Assembly (NCBI RefSeq): GCF_002028455.1
Contig: NZ_MWUM01000005.1
Span: forward strand, 186,001-250,000
Length of the DNA: 64,000 bases
Source: Zoogloea sp. LCSB751
GTDB lineage: Bacteria; Pseudomonadota; Gammaproteobacteria; Burkholderiales; Rhodocyclaceae
Direction: 5' to 3'
In this document: positions 55,950-64,000 of the stretch, in pieces
Layout of the letters: the number at the start of each line of letters is the position of its first letter
Numbering within the stretch: the stretch's first letter is position 1
Notes under the pieces: generated by a model
The model's input: only the letters and a program-made list of their open reading frames with translations
Databases searched by the model: none
What the model was told of the DNA's origin: nothing
Position numbers and translations under genes: made by a program

Positions 55950-57254
55950 ATGAACCAAGCGCTTCAACAACAAAACGCCCACATGATGGCCCGCCGCTCC
56001 GCCGCCCTGCCCCGTGGCGTGGGCCAGGCCCACTCCCTGTTCGCCAGCCGCGCCAAGGGCGCCGAGCTGTGGGACGTGGAAGGCCGCCGCTTCATCGACT
56101 TCGTGGCCGGCATCGCGGTGGTCAACACCGGCCACTGCCACCCGAAGGTGGTCGAAGCCGCCGCCGCCCAGATGGAAGCCTTCACCCACACCTGCTTCCA
56201 GGTCGTCGCCTATGACGGCTACGTGACCCTCGCCGAGCGCCTCAACGCCCTCGCCCCGGTGGCCGGCCCGGCCAAGAGCTTCTTCATGAGCACCGGCGCC
56301 GAAGCCGTCGAAAACGCCGTCAAGGTGGCCCGCGCCTACACCGGCCGGCCCGGCATCATCGCTTTCAACGGCGCCTTCCACGGCCGCACCTGCATGACCC
56401 TCGGGCTGACCGGCAAGGTCGATCCGTACAAGCTGCGCATGGGCCCTTTCCCGGCCGAGATCTACCACGCCCCCTTCCCCTGCGAGCTGCACGGCACCAG
56501 CATCGACGAAGCCATCCACGGCATCGAGCTGCTGTTCAAGAACGACATCGAACCGGCCCGCGTGGCGGCCTTCATCATCGAGCCGGTGCAGGGCGAAGGC
56601 GGCTACTACCCGGTGCCCACCGAGCTCCTGCAGCGCCTGCGCGCGCTGGCCGACAAGCACGGCATCCTGATCATCGCCGACGAGATCCAGACCGGCATGG
56701 CGCGCACCGGCAAGGTCTTCGCCATCGAGCACAGCGGCGTGCAGCCGGACATCATCACCATGGCCAAGGGCCTCGGCGGCGGCTTCCCGATCTCCGCCAT
56801 CATCGGCCGCGCCGAAGTGATGGACGCCGTCTCCCCCGGCGGCCTGGGCGGCACCTACTCCGGCAGCCCGCTGGCCTGCGCCGCCGCGCTGGCCGTGCTC
56901 GACGCCGTCGAAGAAGAGAAGCTGTGCGAGCGCGCCGTTCAGATCGGTGCGCGCATGCAGGCCCGCCTGCGCGACATGGCCAGCTGGGCGCCGTGCATCG
57001 GCGACGTGCGCGGCCTCGGCGCGATGGTGGCCTTCGAGTTCTTCCACGACGCCGAGCACACCCGCCCGGCCCCGGAAATCACCAAGGCCCTGGTCGCCGA
57101 AGCCTTCAAGCGCCAGCTCCTGCTGCTGTCCTGCGGCAGCTACGGCAACGTGATCCGCCTGATGACGCCGCTGACCCTCGACGACGCACTGCTCGAAGAA
57201 GGCTTCGACGTGCTCGAAGCCAGCCTGCGCGCAGTCCTCGCCGCCCAGGGCTGA
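55950..57254 (+). CDS. gabT: 4-aminobutyrate aminotransferase
   Basis: A 434-residue class III aminotransferase. PLP-Lys is in [14 protein letters not shown], the Asp in [15 protein letters not shown], and [18 protein letters not shown] and [17 protein letters not shown] are characteristic of GabT. It transfers the amino group of GABA to 2-oxoglutarate, yielding glutamate and succinic semialdehyde. The ATG at 55950 has GGAGAA upstream and lies 56 bases after gabD. 5-aminovalerate is a known alternative substrate of the family. Confidence 0.93.
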   Translation: MNQALQQQNAHMMARRSAALPRGVGQAHSLFASRAKGAELWDVEGRRFIDFVAGIAVVNTGHCHPKVVEAAAAQMEAFTHTCFQVVAYDGYVTLAERLNALAPVAGPAKSFFMSTGAEAVENAVKVARAYTGRPGIIAFNGAFHGRTCMTLGLTGKVDPYKLRMGPFPAEIYHAPFPCELHGTSIDEAIHGIELLFKNDIEPARVAAFIIEPVQGEGGYYPVPTELLQRLRALADKHGILIIADEIQTGMARTGKVFAIEHSGVQPDIITMAKGLGGGFPISAIIGRAEVMDAVSPGGLGGTYSGSPLACAAALAVLDAVEEEKLCERAVQIGARMQARLRDMASWAPCIGDVRGLGAMVAFEFFHDAEHTRPAPEITKALVAEAFKRQLLLLSCGSYGNVIRLMTPLTLDDALLEEGFDVLEASLRAVLAAQG

Positions 57255-57409
57255 GCGCCCTCCCGCCGCAGTCCCCGCCCCGGGGCTGCGGCGCCCCTAC
57301 CCGATAACACGGGGTTCACCCCGGACCGAATTTCGATGCGCCCCGCCGCGCAGGGGCGCGCCTTGCCTGCTGAAACCGTTTTCAACACCGTCAATTGGGA
57401 GTCCGCACC

Positions 57410-58726
57410 ATGAAGAAGCCGCAACTGATCCTCGCCCTCACCGCCGCCGGCGTCCTTTCCGTGCCCGGCATCGCCTGTGCCGGCGAACTGGAAGACCTGA
57501 AGGCCATGCTGCTGAAGATGCAGGCGCGCATCGAGCAGCTGGAAAACCGCCCGGCCGCTGCCCCCGTCGCCGCCGCTGCAACGGCCCCGGCGCCGGCCCT
57601 CAACCCGGCCGACGTGGTCGTCCGCGGCTCGATGCCAGGCTCCTTCAAGGTTCCGGGCACAGAGACTTCCATCAAGTTCGGCGGCTATGTGCAGCTCGAC
57701 GCCATCTACGACATCAAGGGCAACCAGGGCCGTGCGGTGAGTTCCGGCGACCTGCCCCTCAACGGCAGCACCGATGCCAAGCGCAAGGGCACCACCACCT
57801 TCAGCGCCCGCAGCTCGCGCCTCTACATGCAGACCGCCACGCCGAGCGAGCTGGGCGAGATCAAGACCAAGATCGAGTTCGACTTCTTCACCGACGAAGG
57901 CAGCGAGACCTACACCAACTCCGCCCGTCCGCGCCTGCGCCACGCCTACGGGACCGTCGGCAACTGGCTGGCCGGCCAGACCTGGTCCAACTTCATGGAC
58001 CTGGACGCGATGCCCGAGACCCTGGAGTTCTACGGTCCCACCGGCCAGGTCTTCATCCGTCAGCCGCAGCTGCGCTACACCACCGCCGTCGGCGGCGCCA
58101 GCCAGTTCTCGGTGTCGGTGGAAAACCCCCAGACCGACGCCCGCGACAACGGCGGCAACGTAACCGCCATCGACCGCGGCGCCGACCTCACCGCCAAGTG
58201 GCAGCACAGCGGCGACTACGGCCACTTCAACGTGCGCGCCCTGGTGCGCCCGCTGAAGGCCGACGACGGCAACGGCGATCACCGCGCCTCCACCAACGGC
58301 TGGGCGCTGGGCGTCGGCGGCAGTCTCAAGCTGGGCGCCAACGACACCGTGCTCTACCAGCTCAACGGCGGCCAGGGCATCGGCCGCTATATCCAGGACG
58401 TCTATGGCGCCGCCGCCTACGACGCCAGCACCGGCACCCTGTCGGCCCAGAAGGCGGCCGGCGGCTACCTGGCGCTGCAGCACTTCTGGAACACCGTGCT
58501 GCGCTCCACGCTGTCCCTCAACGCCACCCACATCAACAACAAGACCGGCTTCGGCGACATCACCGGCCTCAACACCGACACCCGCCAGGTGCACGTCAAC
58601 CTGATCTGGAAGGCCGCCTCCCAGCTCGACGTGGGCATGGAATACGTGTGGTCCCAGCGCAAGGTGGAGGGCGGCGCCGAAGGCACCTCCAGCCGCGTCC
58701 AGGGCGCCGTCAAGTACAACTTCTAA
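57410..58726 (+). CDS. DcaP-like trimeric outer-membrane porin
   Basis: A 438-residue outer-membrane protein with a signal peptide ([20 protein letters not shown], cleavage near ACAGE). A coiled-coil segment follows ([21 protein letters not shown]) and then an Ala/Pro-rich linker, as in DcaP porins where the coil helps trimerisation. The barrel begins [20 protein letters not shown] and ends in VQGAVKYNF with the terminal Phe for Bam recognition. GGGAG lies ahead of the ATG. It may admit GABA or dicarboxylates for the adjacent catabolic genes. Confidence 0.85.
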   Translation: MKKPQLILALTAAGVLSVPGIACAGELEDLKAMLLKMQARIEQLENRPAAAPVAAAATAPAPALNPADVVVRGSMPGSFKVPGTETSIKFGGYVQLDAIYDIKGNQGRAVSSGDLPLNGSTDAKRKGTTTFSARSSRLYMQTATPSELGEIKTKIEFDFFTDEGSETYTNSARPRLRHAYGTVGNWLAGQTWSNFMDLDAMPETLEFYGPTGQVFIRQPQLRYTTAVGGASQFSVSVENPQTDARDNGGNVTAIDRGADLTAKWQHSGDYGHFNVRALVRPLKADDGNGDHRASTNGWALGVGGSLKLGANDTVLYQLNGGQGIGRYIQDVYGAAAYDASTGTLSAQKAAGGYLALQHFWNTVLRSTLSLNATHINNKTGFGDITGLNTDTRQVHVNLIWKAASQLDVGMEYVWSQRKVEGGAEGTSSRVQGAVKYNF

Positions 58727-58791
58727 ACCCCCGGGGCGCTGGCGGCCTCCCCCGCCGGCGTCCAACACCACTCCGCCCCCAAGGAGAGACC

Positions 58792-60072
58792 ATGCTCGAC
58801 CCCTTGCCTTCCTACCTCCGCCCCAGCAACGACGCCGGCCCCTGGGGCGTCTACATGCAGCAGATCGACCGGGTGACGCCCTACCTGGGCGAGCTGACCT
58901 ACTGGGTCGACACCCTCAAGCGCCCCAAGCGCGTCCTCATCGTGGACGTGCCGGTGAAGATGGACGACGGCACGGTGGCCCACTTCGAGGGCTACCGGGT
59001 CCATCACAACACCTCCCGCGGCCCCGGCAAGGGCGGCATCCGCTTCCACCAGGACGTGACCCTCTCCGAGGTGATGGCGCTGGCCGGCTGGATGACCGTC
59101 AAGAACGCCGCCGTCGGCGTGCCCTACGGCGGCGCCAAGGGCGGCATCCGGGTCGACCCGCGAACCCTCAGCCACGGCGAGCTGGAGCGCCTGACCCGCC
59201 GCTACACCAGCGAACTCAACGTGCTGATCGGGCCGGACAAGGACATCCCCGCGCCGGACGTGAACACCAACGAGCAGATCATGGCCTGGATGATGGACAC
59301 CTACTCCATCAACCAGGGCCGCACCGCCACCGGCGTCGTCACCGGCAAGCCCCTGAGCCTGGGCGGCAGCCTCGGCCGCCGGGACGCCACCGGGCGCGGC
59401 GTGTTCGTGGTCGGCGCGGCGGCAGCGAAGGATGCGGGCATTGCGCTGGACGGCGCACGAGTCGCCATCCAGGGCTTCGGCAACGTGGGCGGCACCGCGG
59501 CGCGCTGCTTCCACGAGGCCGGCGCCCGTGTGGTAGCCGTGCAGGACGTCTCCGGCACCCTGTTCCACCCGGGCGGGCTCAACGTTCCGGCCTTGCTGGC
59601 GTGGGTCGCCGCCGGCCGCCCGCTGGCCGAGTTCCGCGACGGCGAGCGTATTCCCGACGACAGCTTCTGGGACGTGCAAAGCGACTTCCTCGTGCCCTCG
59701 GCGCTGGAGCAACAGATCACCCTCCACAACGCCCCGCGCATCCGCACGCGCATCGTGCTCGAAGGCGCCAACGGCCCGACCACGCCGGAGGCCGACGACA
59801 TCCTCGCCGCCCGCGGCATCCAGGTGGTGCCCGACGTGCTCGCCAACGCCGGCGGCGTGACGGTGAGCTACTTCGAATGGGTGCAGGATTTCTCCAGCTT
59901 CTTCTGGTCGGAAGAGGAGATCAACGCCCGCCTCGACCGCATCATGGAAGAAGCCTACGTGCCCATCCGCGACACCGCCCGCAGCCGGCAGGTGAGCCTG
60001 CGCACCGCGGCCTTCATCCTGGCCTGCGAGCGCATCCTCAAGGCGCGGGAGATGCGCGGGCTGTATCCCTGA
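58792..60072 (+). CDS. gdhA: Glutamate dehydrogenase (Glu/Leu/Phe/Val family)
   Basis: A 426-residue hexameric-type dehydrogenase. Substrate-binding [13 protein letters not shown] and [13 protein letters not shown] (catalytic Lys), Asp in [13 protein letters not shown], and the Rossmann motif [13 protein letters not shown] are present. It interconverts glutamate and 2-oxoglutarate with ammonia. An AAGGAGAGACC site precedes the ATG. Its place after gabDT suggests oxidation of the glutamate formed by GabT, returning 2-oxoglutarate and releasing ammonia. Confidence 0.92.
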   Translation: MLDPLPSYLRPSNDAGPWGVYMQQIDRVTPYLGELTYWVDTLKRPKRVLIVDVPVKMDDGTVAHFEGYRVHHNTSRGPGKGGIRFHQDVTLSEVMALAGWMTVKNAAVGVPYGGAKGGIRVDPRTLSHGELERLTRRYTSELNVLIGPDKDIPAPDVNTNEQIMAWMMDTYSINQGRTATGVVTGKPLSLGGSLGRRDATGRGVFVVGAAAAKDAGIALDGARVAIQGFGNVGGTAARCFHEAGARVVAVQDVSGTLFHPGGLNVPALLAWVAAGRPLAEFRDGERIPDDSFWDVQSDFLVPSALEQQITLHNAPRIRTRIVLEGANGPTTPEADDILAARGIQVVPDVLANAGGVTVSYFEWVQDFSSFFWSEEEINARLDRIMEEAYVPIRDTARSRQVSLRTAAFILACERILKAREMRGLYP

Positions 60073-60196
60073 GCCTGTCTGCGTCGGCAGAACCATCCAC
60101 GGCGACAGCAACGATCGCATGTCGCCGGTAACGCCTTCCGACACTCCCGCCCACATCACCTCACCGAAACGGTTTCACTTGGCAATCAACAATCCG

Positions 60197-61783
60197 TCAC
60201 GGCTTCCGGTAACAACTCATGGGTACGTTGACATAGGCCCACCCCTGCTCGAGCCGCACGATGCTGACCTGCGTACAACTGGCCGACAAGGCCCCGCCAA
60301 GCGCCTCAGCCTCCTGCACGGACACGAGCAGCTTGGTCGGCTGCTTCTCGTCCGGATAAGCAAAACGACCGCCCGGGATCTGCGGCAGTGCGTTCTCATG
60401 CTGCAGCAGGCGCTCGGCGAAGATCTCCGGCAGCGGGTTGTACAAGGCCGGGTAGTGGCTCAACACCCGGGTAACAAATGGCTTGAATGCAAGATAGGAG
60501 GAACGCCAGTTGTCCCCCCAAAAGCCATAGTAGCCGACGCAAGCAAGCTGCACGAGCAACAGGAAGGACGCCATCCAGCGCTGCAGAAGCCCAGGCAGGC
60601 TCCCCGCCAACACGACGACGCCCAAGACGATCGGGACCGCCAGCCAGTACGCATAGCGGCCGAAGGCAGCCTGGCCGTGGTTCCAGTTGGTCGTGCTCAG
60701 GGCCGGCACGGCCATCACCACGCTCGCGACGATACCGGCGATGACGGCGAGGACCGCCGGGCCCGGCAGCAGCCGGCTCCGCGCACCCATGACCGCGAGG
60801 CCTACGAACAGGAGAATGGACAACACCGCCACCAGTAACACGGCGGGCAGCGCGACGATCATGCCCATGTTCAGGTCGAAGTACACCGACCAGAGCCGAT
60901 CGAAACTCATCAGCGACCAGTCGGCCCAGCCCGCTGCGGCAATCGGATTAGCAACCCCCAGTTTCAGCCGGTAAAACATCACCGGAGCCAAAGCCAACGC
61001 AAACGCCGGGATGCTGACATACAGCGCACACACGACCTGCCGCAAGGATATGACATGAAGGCGCCCTCGCTCACGCGCCTCGGACGGGAACAGCAACGCC
61101 CCGCCGGCCATACACACCATCAGAAAGAGAACGGGAGGGTTCTGGGTAGCAGCCAGCGCCGTCGCCCCCATCCCAAAGCCATACCGCCGGTCACTGCAGG
61201 CCATCAGACCAAGCAATATCAGAGACGCAGTAAAGACTTCCGGATGTACCCACCAGATGTAATAACTTGTCCCACCCAGCAGGAAAAGGCTGGCCAGAAG
61301 CCACTTCTGCAAACCGCTCCCACGCCAGTAACGGAAAAGGTAAGCGAGGGCCAGAACGACGAAGCTCCAGTTGCACAGGACGAAGGCCGTTTCTGGCACG
61401 CCTCCCAGGCTGCGCACCAGCCACAGGAAGGGCAGGACGCACAGGGAGTACAACCAGAAATGCCAGGCATAGACCTGCCCGCCCTGCGTCCGGACAAAGC
61501 CCTGACCATCAAACTCCGCACCACTGGCAAAATGGTGGCCTTCCCCCAGGGTCCCGAAATCCACGGCGCCGGCTGCCGCCTCCCTGCTTGCCCTGAGCGC
61601 ATTGAGATAGGCCACATCCTGCGCGCGGATCTCGGGCGACGCATGATCGGAGAGTGCCTGGGCATACAGCAGATATTCCCGGCCATCGCCTTTCAGCTCA
61701 CCCTGCTGCACGGCAAATATGCAGAGCAACGCCAATCCAAGAATCCACCCTGTGCGGAAAAAGCACTGACGCAAAGCGCTCAT
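60197..61783 (-). CDS. Polytopic membrane protein, GT-C glycosyltransferase-like
   Basis: A 528-residue protein with roughly eleven hydrophobic segments and a soluble C-terminal part of about 110 residues. Near the N-terminus an acidic loop after the first helix (GELKGDGREYLLYAQALSD) resembles the catalytic Asp region of lipid-phosphosugar-dependent GT-C enzymes. No family can be named with certainty. It is last in a unit with the small transporter and the HAD-UbiA protein, which supports a role as the transferase of that pathway. Start 61783 is preferred; no strong ribosome site is seen. Confidence 0.6.
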   Translation of the reverse strand: MSALRQCFFRTGWILGLALLCIFAVQQGELKGDGREYLLYAQALSDHASPEIRAQDVAYLNALRASREAAAGAVDFGTLGEGHHFASGAEFDGQGFVRTQGGQVYAWHFWLYSLCVLPFLWLVRSLGGVPETAFVLCNWSFVVLALAYLFRYWRGSGLQKWLLASLFLLGGTSYYIWWVHPEVFTASLILLGLMACSDRRYGFGMGATALAATQNPPVLFLMVCMAGGALLFPSEARERGRLHVISLRQVVCALYVSIPAFALALAPVMFYRLKLGVANPIAAAGWADWSLMSFDRLWSVYFDLNMGMIVALPAVLLVAVLSILLFVGLAVMGARSRLLPGPAVLAVIAGIVASVVMAVPALSTTNWNHGQAAFGRYAYWLAVPIVLGVVVLAGSLPGLLQRWMASFLLLVQLACVGYYGFWGDNWRSSYLAFKPFVTRVLSHYPALYNPLPEIFAERLLQHENALPQIPGGRFAYPDEKQPTKLLVSVQEAEALGGALSASCTQVSIVRLEQGWAYVNVPMSCYRKP

Positions 61784-61827
61784 AAAGACGTAGCCTCGAC
61801 CAGAAAGGGGCAATAGTCGGGACGGTA

Positions 61828-62193
61828 TCAGGCCCGTCCCACAATGAATACCCCAGCGCAGATCAAGGCAACGCCCGCCACGCGCTGCAGAGACACGCCC
61901 TCCCCCAGCACCGCACCAATTACAACAGAAAGGGCAAAACCGAACCCCACCAGCGGATAGGCCTTACTGACCTCCCACCTGGAGAGGACCGCTAACCAAA
62001 CCACCGCACCTAATCCGTACAGAAGAAAACCGCCAAGAATGGACAGGTTCGAGAAAACTGTTACCAGGGTTTTGGGACCGATCGATTGGGCTAACGCGTC
62101 CCTGACCTCGGTGCTCGACATGCCCGCCTTGAGGCAAAACTGGGCAATCACCGACAACAGGATGCTGAACAACGCCGTCGCCATTATCTTCAC
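61828..62193 (-). CDS. Small four-helix transporter, EamA/SMR type
   Basis: A 121-residue membrane protein with four hydrophobic segments. It has the SMR/EamA-like pattern FSILLSVIAQFCLKAGM, WLAVLSRWEVSKAYPLVGFGFALSV and a final GVALICAGVFIVGRA. ArnE/ArnF-type lipid-phosphosugar flippases and multidrug SMR pumps share this fold. Its start overlaps the HAD-UbiA stop (ATGA). In this setting flipping of a polyprenyl-phosphate sugar is more likely than drug efflux. Confidence 0.8.
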   Translation of the reverse strand: MKIMATALFSILLSVIAQFCLKAGMSSTEVRDALAQSIGPKTLVTVFSNLSILGGFLLYGLGAVVWLAVLSRWEVSKAYPLVGFGFALSVVIGAVLGEGVSLQRVAGVALICAGVFIVGRA

Positions 62194-63644
62194 AGGCAGC
62201 CCCCCAGGGACAGGAAGCGGGCGAGCATCACCGTAACGATCATCCCGAGCACGGTCAGGCAGCTGCCCCTGTCCCGAACTGCATATACCACGGGATCATC
62301 GTGCATCTCGCCACGCGATGTCTTGATCCACAGGCGGCCTAGCCAGTAAATCAGACCAACAGCCACGAACCACAAGATCTGCGGCGCGGCATAGCGGGCC
62401 ACGGTTTCCGCAGCACTGATGAACAAGCCAAACACTACAACGGCTGCCACCGAAGCGCCAACGCCAAGAGGCCACAGCACGGCTAGATCCGCGACCCGAT
62501 AATCACGTCCCTGTACTGCCGTTCTCCCCAGTTGGCCGCTCACAACCAGTTCGGAACAGCGCTTGACCAGTGCCAGGCTCAAGAAGATGAACACGGAAAA
62601 GGCCAGCAACCACGGACTGACAGCGACCTTCACGGCAATGGCCCCCGCAAAGATGCGCAAGGTATAAAGCAGGGATAACACAATCACGTCGAGCAACACA
62701 TAACGCTTAAGAACCCAGCTATACATGCTTGTCGTGACGAGGTAGAGCAGCAGCATCGCCAAAAAGGCCGGAGACAAAGCCACCGCGAGCCCCAGGCCGG
62801 CTACCAGCAGCACCAGTGCAACGCCCACACCATGAGTGATCGGTAACCTGGCACTGGCAAAGGGGCGCTTGGACTTGCGTAGGTGTCCCCTGTCGTTCTC
62901 CAAGTCAAGCAGATCGTTGCCGATGTACGTTGCTGACGCGGTCAGGGATAAGGCTAGGAAGGCCACAGTCATGGCAATGAGCTGTTCCGGGGACGGCACG
63001 GGAAACGCCGTCAGCAGCGGCACAAACAACAGCAGATTCTTGATCCACTGGTGGACCCTCATGGCGCGCAGCCAATCCGCCAGACGTCGCTCCTGATTCG
63101 GAAACTCCCGCTCGACCCGACCATCCCTTTTCACAGAACGTGCAACATCAGGAGCCACCCCGACCAAGACTGCAGCGTCGGCAGATGCCCATATCGGCAG
63201 ATCGGCACTACTATCTCCCGCGTACACAAAGTGCTCCCCCACTGCATCACGGATCGCGTCGAGCTTGGCAAGCCCCTTCAGATTGCGTGTCCGGTCGCTG
63301 GCCAGAACCTCGTCGAAGACCCCCAGATGACGCGCCACCGCATCCGCGATATCCCGGTGGGCAGCGGTGGCCAGAATGATCTTTCGTCCCTTGGCTTTCT
63401 CATCCCGTAAGAAAGCCAGCAACGCTTCCCGGTACGGCAAATGCTCCGGAGCCAGGCTCGTTCGGCAAGCGACAGCATCCTTGAACGCAGACCGCCCGGC
63501 AAACAACCACAACGGCAGGCTCAACATGTGCAAGGGTGAACGCTTGACGAGCTGGATAACCGACTCGACCAGCGTATCGGTCGGCGTCAAGGTGCCGTCG
63601 AGATCGACGACCAGTGGGGCTGAAATTGAATTATCCGAAGACAT
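62190..63644 (-). CDS. HAD phosphatase-UbiA prenyltransferase fusion (decaprenylphosphoryl-ribose synthase-like)
   Basis: A 484-residue fusion. Residues 1-200 are a HAD phosphatase: LVVDLDGTLTPTDTLVES, ILATAAH and GDSSADLPIWASAD. The rest is a UbiA-family membrane domain with the Asp-rich motif NDLLDLENDRGHLRKSKRPFASARL and about eight helices. This layout matches proteins that transfer phosphoribose from PRPP to polyprenyl phosphate and then dephosphorylate it, as in the D-arabinofuranose pathway. An ordinary quinone role is less likely because of the HAD fusion. Start at 63644 (ATG); a longer frame exists without support. Confidence 0.85.
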   Translation of the reverse strand: MSSDNSISAPLVVDLDGTLTPTDTLVESVIQLVKRSPLHMLSLPLWLFAGRSAFKDAVACRTSLAPEHLPYREALLAFLRDEKAKGRKIILATAAHRDIADAVARHLGVFDEVLASDRTRNLKGLAKLDAIRDAVGEHFVYAGDSSADLPIWASADAAVLVGVAPDVARSVKRDGRVEREFPNQERRLADWLRAMRVHQWIKNLLLFVPLLTAFPVPSPEQLIAMTVAFLALSLTASATYIGNDLLDLENDRGHLRKSKRPFASARLPITHGVGVALVLLVAGLGLAVALSPAFLAMLLLYLVTTSMYSWVLKRYVLLDVIVLSLLYTLRIFAGAIAVKVAVSPWLLAFSVFIFLSLALVKRCSELVVSGQLGRTAVQGRDYRVADLAVLWPLGVGASVAAVVVFGLFISAAETVARYAAPQILWFVAVGLIYWLGRLWIKTSRGEMHDDPVVYAVRDRGSCLTVLGMIVTVMLARFLSLGGCL

Positions 63645-63827
63645 TTGTGTAGATACCGGAGGGTGCCCCCTCATCCCGAAGGGATTGCGTTTAGTGGCAC
63701 GAAAAAGCCTTCGAATTATACGTACGTACTTATTGACTGCTTATGAAACTTGACACGGCCAATGACCGCATCCTAGATGAGATTGGCTCTTCCGGGCCAG
63801 AGAGCGCCAGCCGACGAAACCAAGGCG

Positions 63828-64000
63828 TCAACCAGTGCAATCCTCGCCAAACAACCGCTCCAAGCTTTCCGGGTCGGCGCCGCTGACGCGGACCCGCTTG
63901 CTGCGCGAGGTGTCGCCGCTGACCAGTTCTACGGATGCCTTGGGCACTCCACAGGTCTTGGCCAGAAAGGCGATCAGGGCCGCGTTGGCCTTGCCGTCCA
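63828..64000 (-). CDS. DUF167 (YggU-like) protein, C-terminal fragment (5' end outside window)
   Basis: The frame enters from the right edge and ends at 63828. Fifty-seven residues are visible, beginning DGKANAALIAFLAKTCGVPKASVELVSGDTSRSKRVRVSG in two overlapping family signatures (GKAN and SRxKxV), typical of the small DUF167/YggU proteins of about 100 residues. Function in bacteria is unknown. The 183-base gap to the HAD-UbiA gene has no further gene; it contains a GTAC-rich AT stretch near 63720-63730. Confidence 0.85.
   Translation of the reverse strand, partial: DGKANAALIAFLAKTCGVPKASVELVSGDTSRSKRVRVSGADPESLERLFGEDCTG

Noticed and set aside
57140..58771. 543-residue open frame on the minus strand
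   Set aside because: Antisense shadow of the porin gene and the gabT 3' end.

Overview
The window looks like a chromosomal segment of a GC-rich betaproteobacterium, probably of the Rhodocyclales (Azospira/Zoogloea/Azoarcus-like). This is judged from protein families (MetX/MetY pair, EpsC-type CysE, DUF3391 HD-GYP protein, PEP-CTERM protein, beta-type minor pilin operon) and not from any database search. I see no insertion sequence, prophage, CRISPR array or rRNA. Coding density is high and the region reads as core plus accessory metabolism, not a foreign island.

Layout. 1-1441 (+): the 3' end of a FlhA-family export gate and a degenerate EAL protein. 1486-19825 (-): a long sulfur-acquisition region holding a sulfonate/taurine-type ABC transporter with SfnB-like and AhpD-like enzymes, an AraC regulator, a split YeeE/YedE thiosulfate-type channel, a FadL porin, an XRE regulator with cysE-cysK, an RBBP9-type hydrolase, the sulfate-binding protein, an MBL hydrolase, and a paaK-like/metY/metX operon. 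19958-23914 (-): a 1318-residue Pls/PosA-like NRPS with three hexapeptide domains in a membrane-spanning C-terminal half. 24-27.6 kb: tRNA-Pro with its own promoter and hairpin terminator, ispB, a GDPD enzyme and a UgpB-like binding protein. 27.7-35.2 kb: a lipoprotein, a c-di-GMP gene pair (HD-GYP + EAL), tas, rlmM and rhlE. 35.2-35.5 kb: tRNA-His and tRNA-Thr, each with a terminator. 35.6-42.9 kb (-): the minor pilin operon pilE-fimT-pilV-pilW-pilX-pilY1. 43-47.2 kb: a TonB-like protein, a LysR regulator, a haloacid dehalogenase and malate synthase. 47.4-48.1 kb: a PEP-CTERM protein behind a sigma-54-type promoter. 48.1-60.1 kb: a MocR/GabR regulator divergent from a polyamine-type ABC importer, gabD, gabT, a DcaP-type porin and glutamate dehydrogenase. 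60.2-64 kb (-): a GT-C-like membrane protein, an EMR/EamA-like small transporter, a HAD-UbiA fusion resembling decaprenylphosphoryl-ribose synthases, and the 3' end of a DUF167 gene.

How the parts fit. The sulfur genes form several adjacent transcription units, and four of them (araC, sbp, cysK-cysE, paaK-metY-metX) carry a closely related AT-rich upstream element. I found it by reading; it is probably the binding site of a sulfur regulator such as CysB. The GABA module is self-contained: outer-membrane porin, ABC import, transamination, semialdehyde oxidation, and Gdh to recycle glutamate to 2-oxoglutarate. The HAD-UbiA/small transporter/GT-C set looks like a lipid-linked pentose glycosylation pathway. 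The most unusual single gene is the Pls/PosA-like synthetase.
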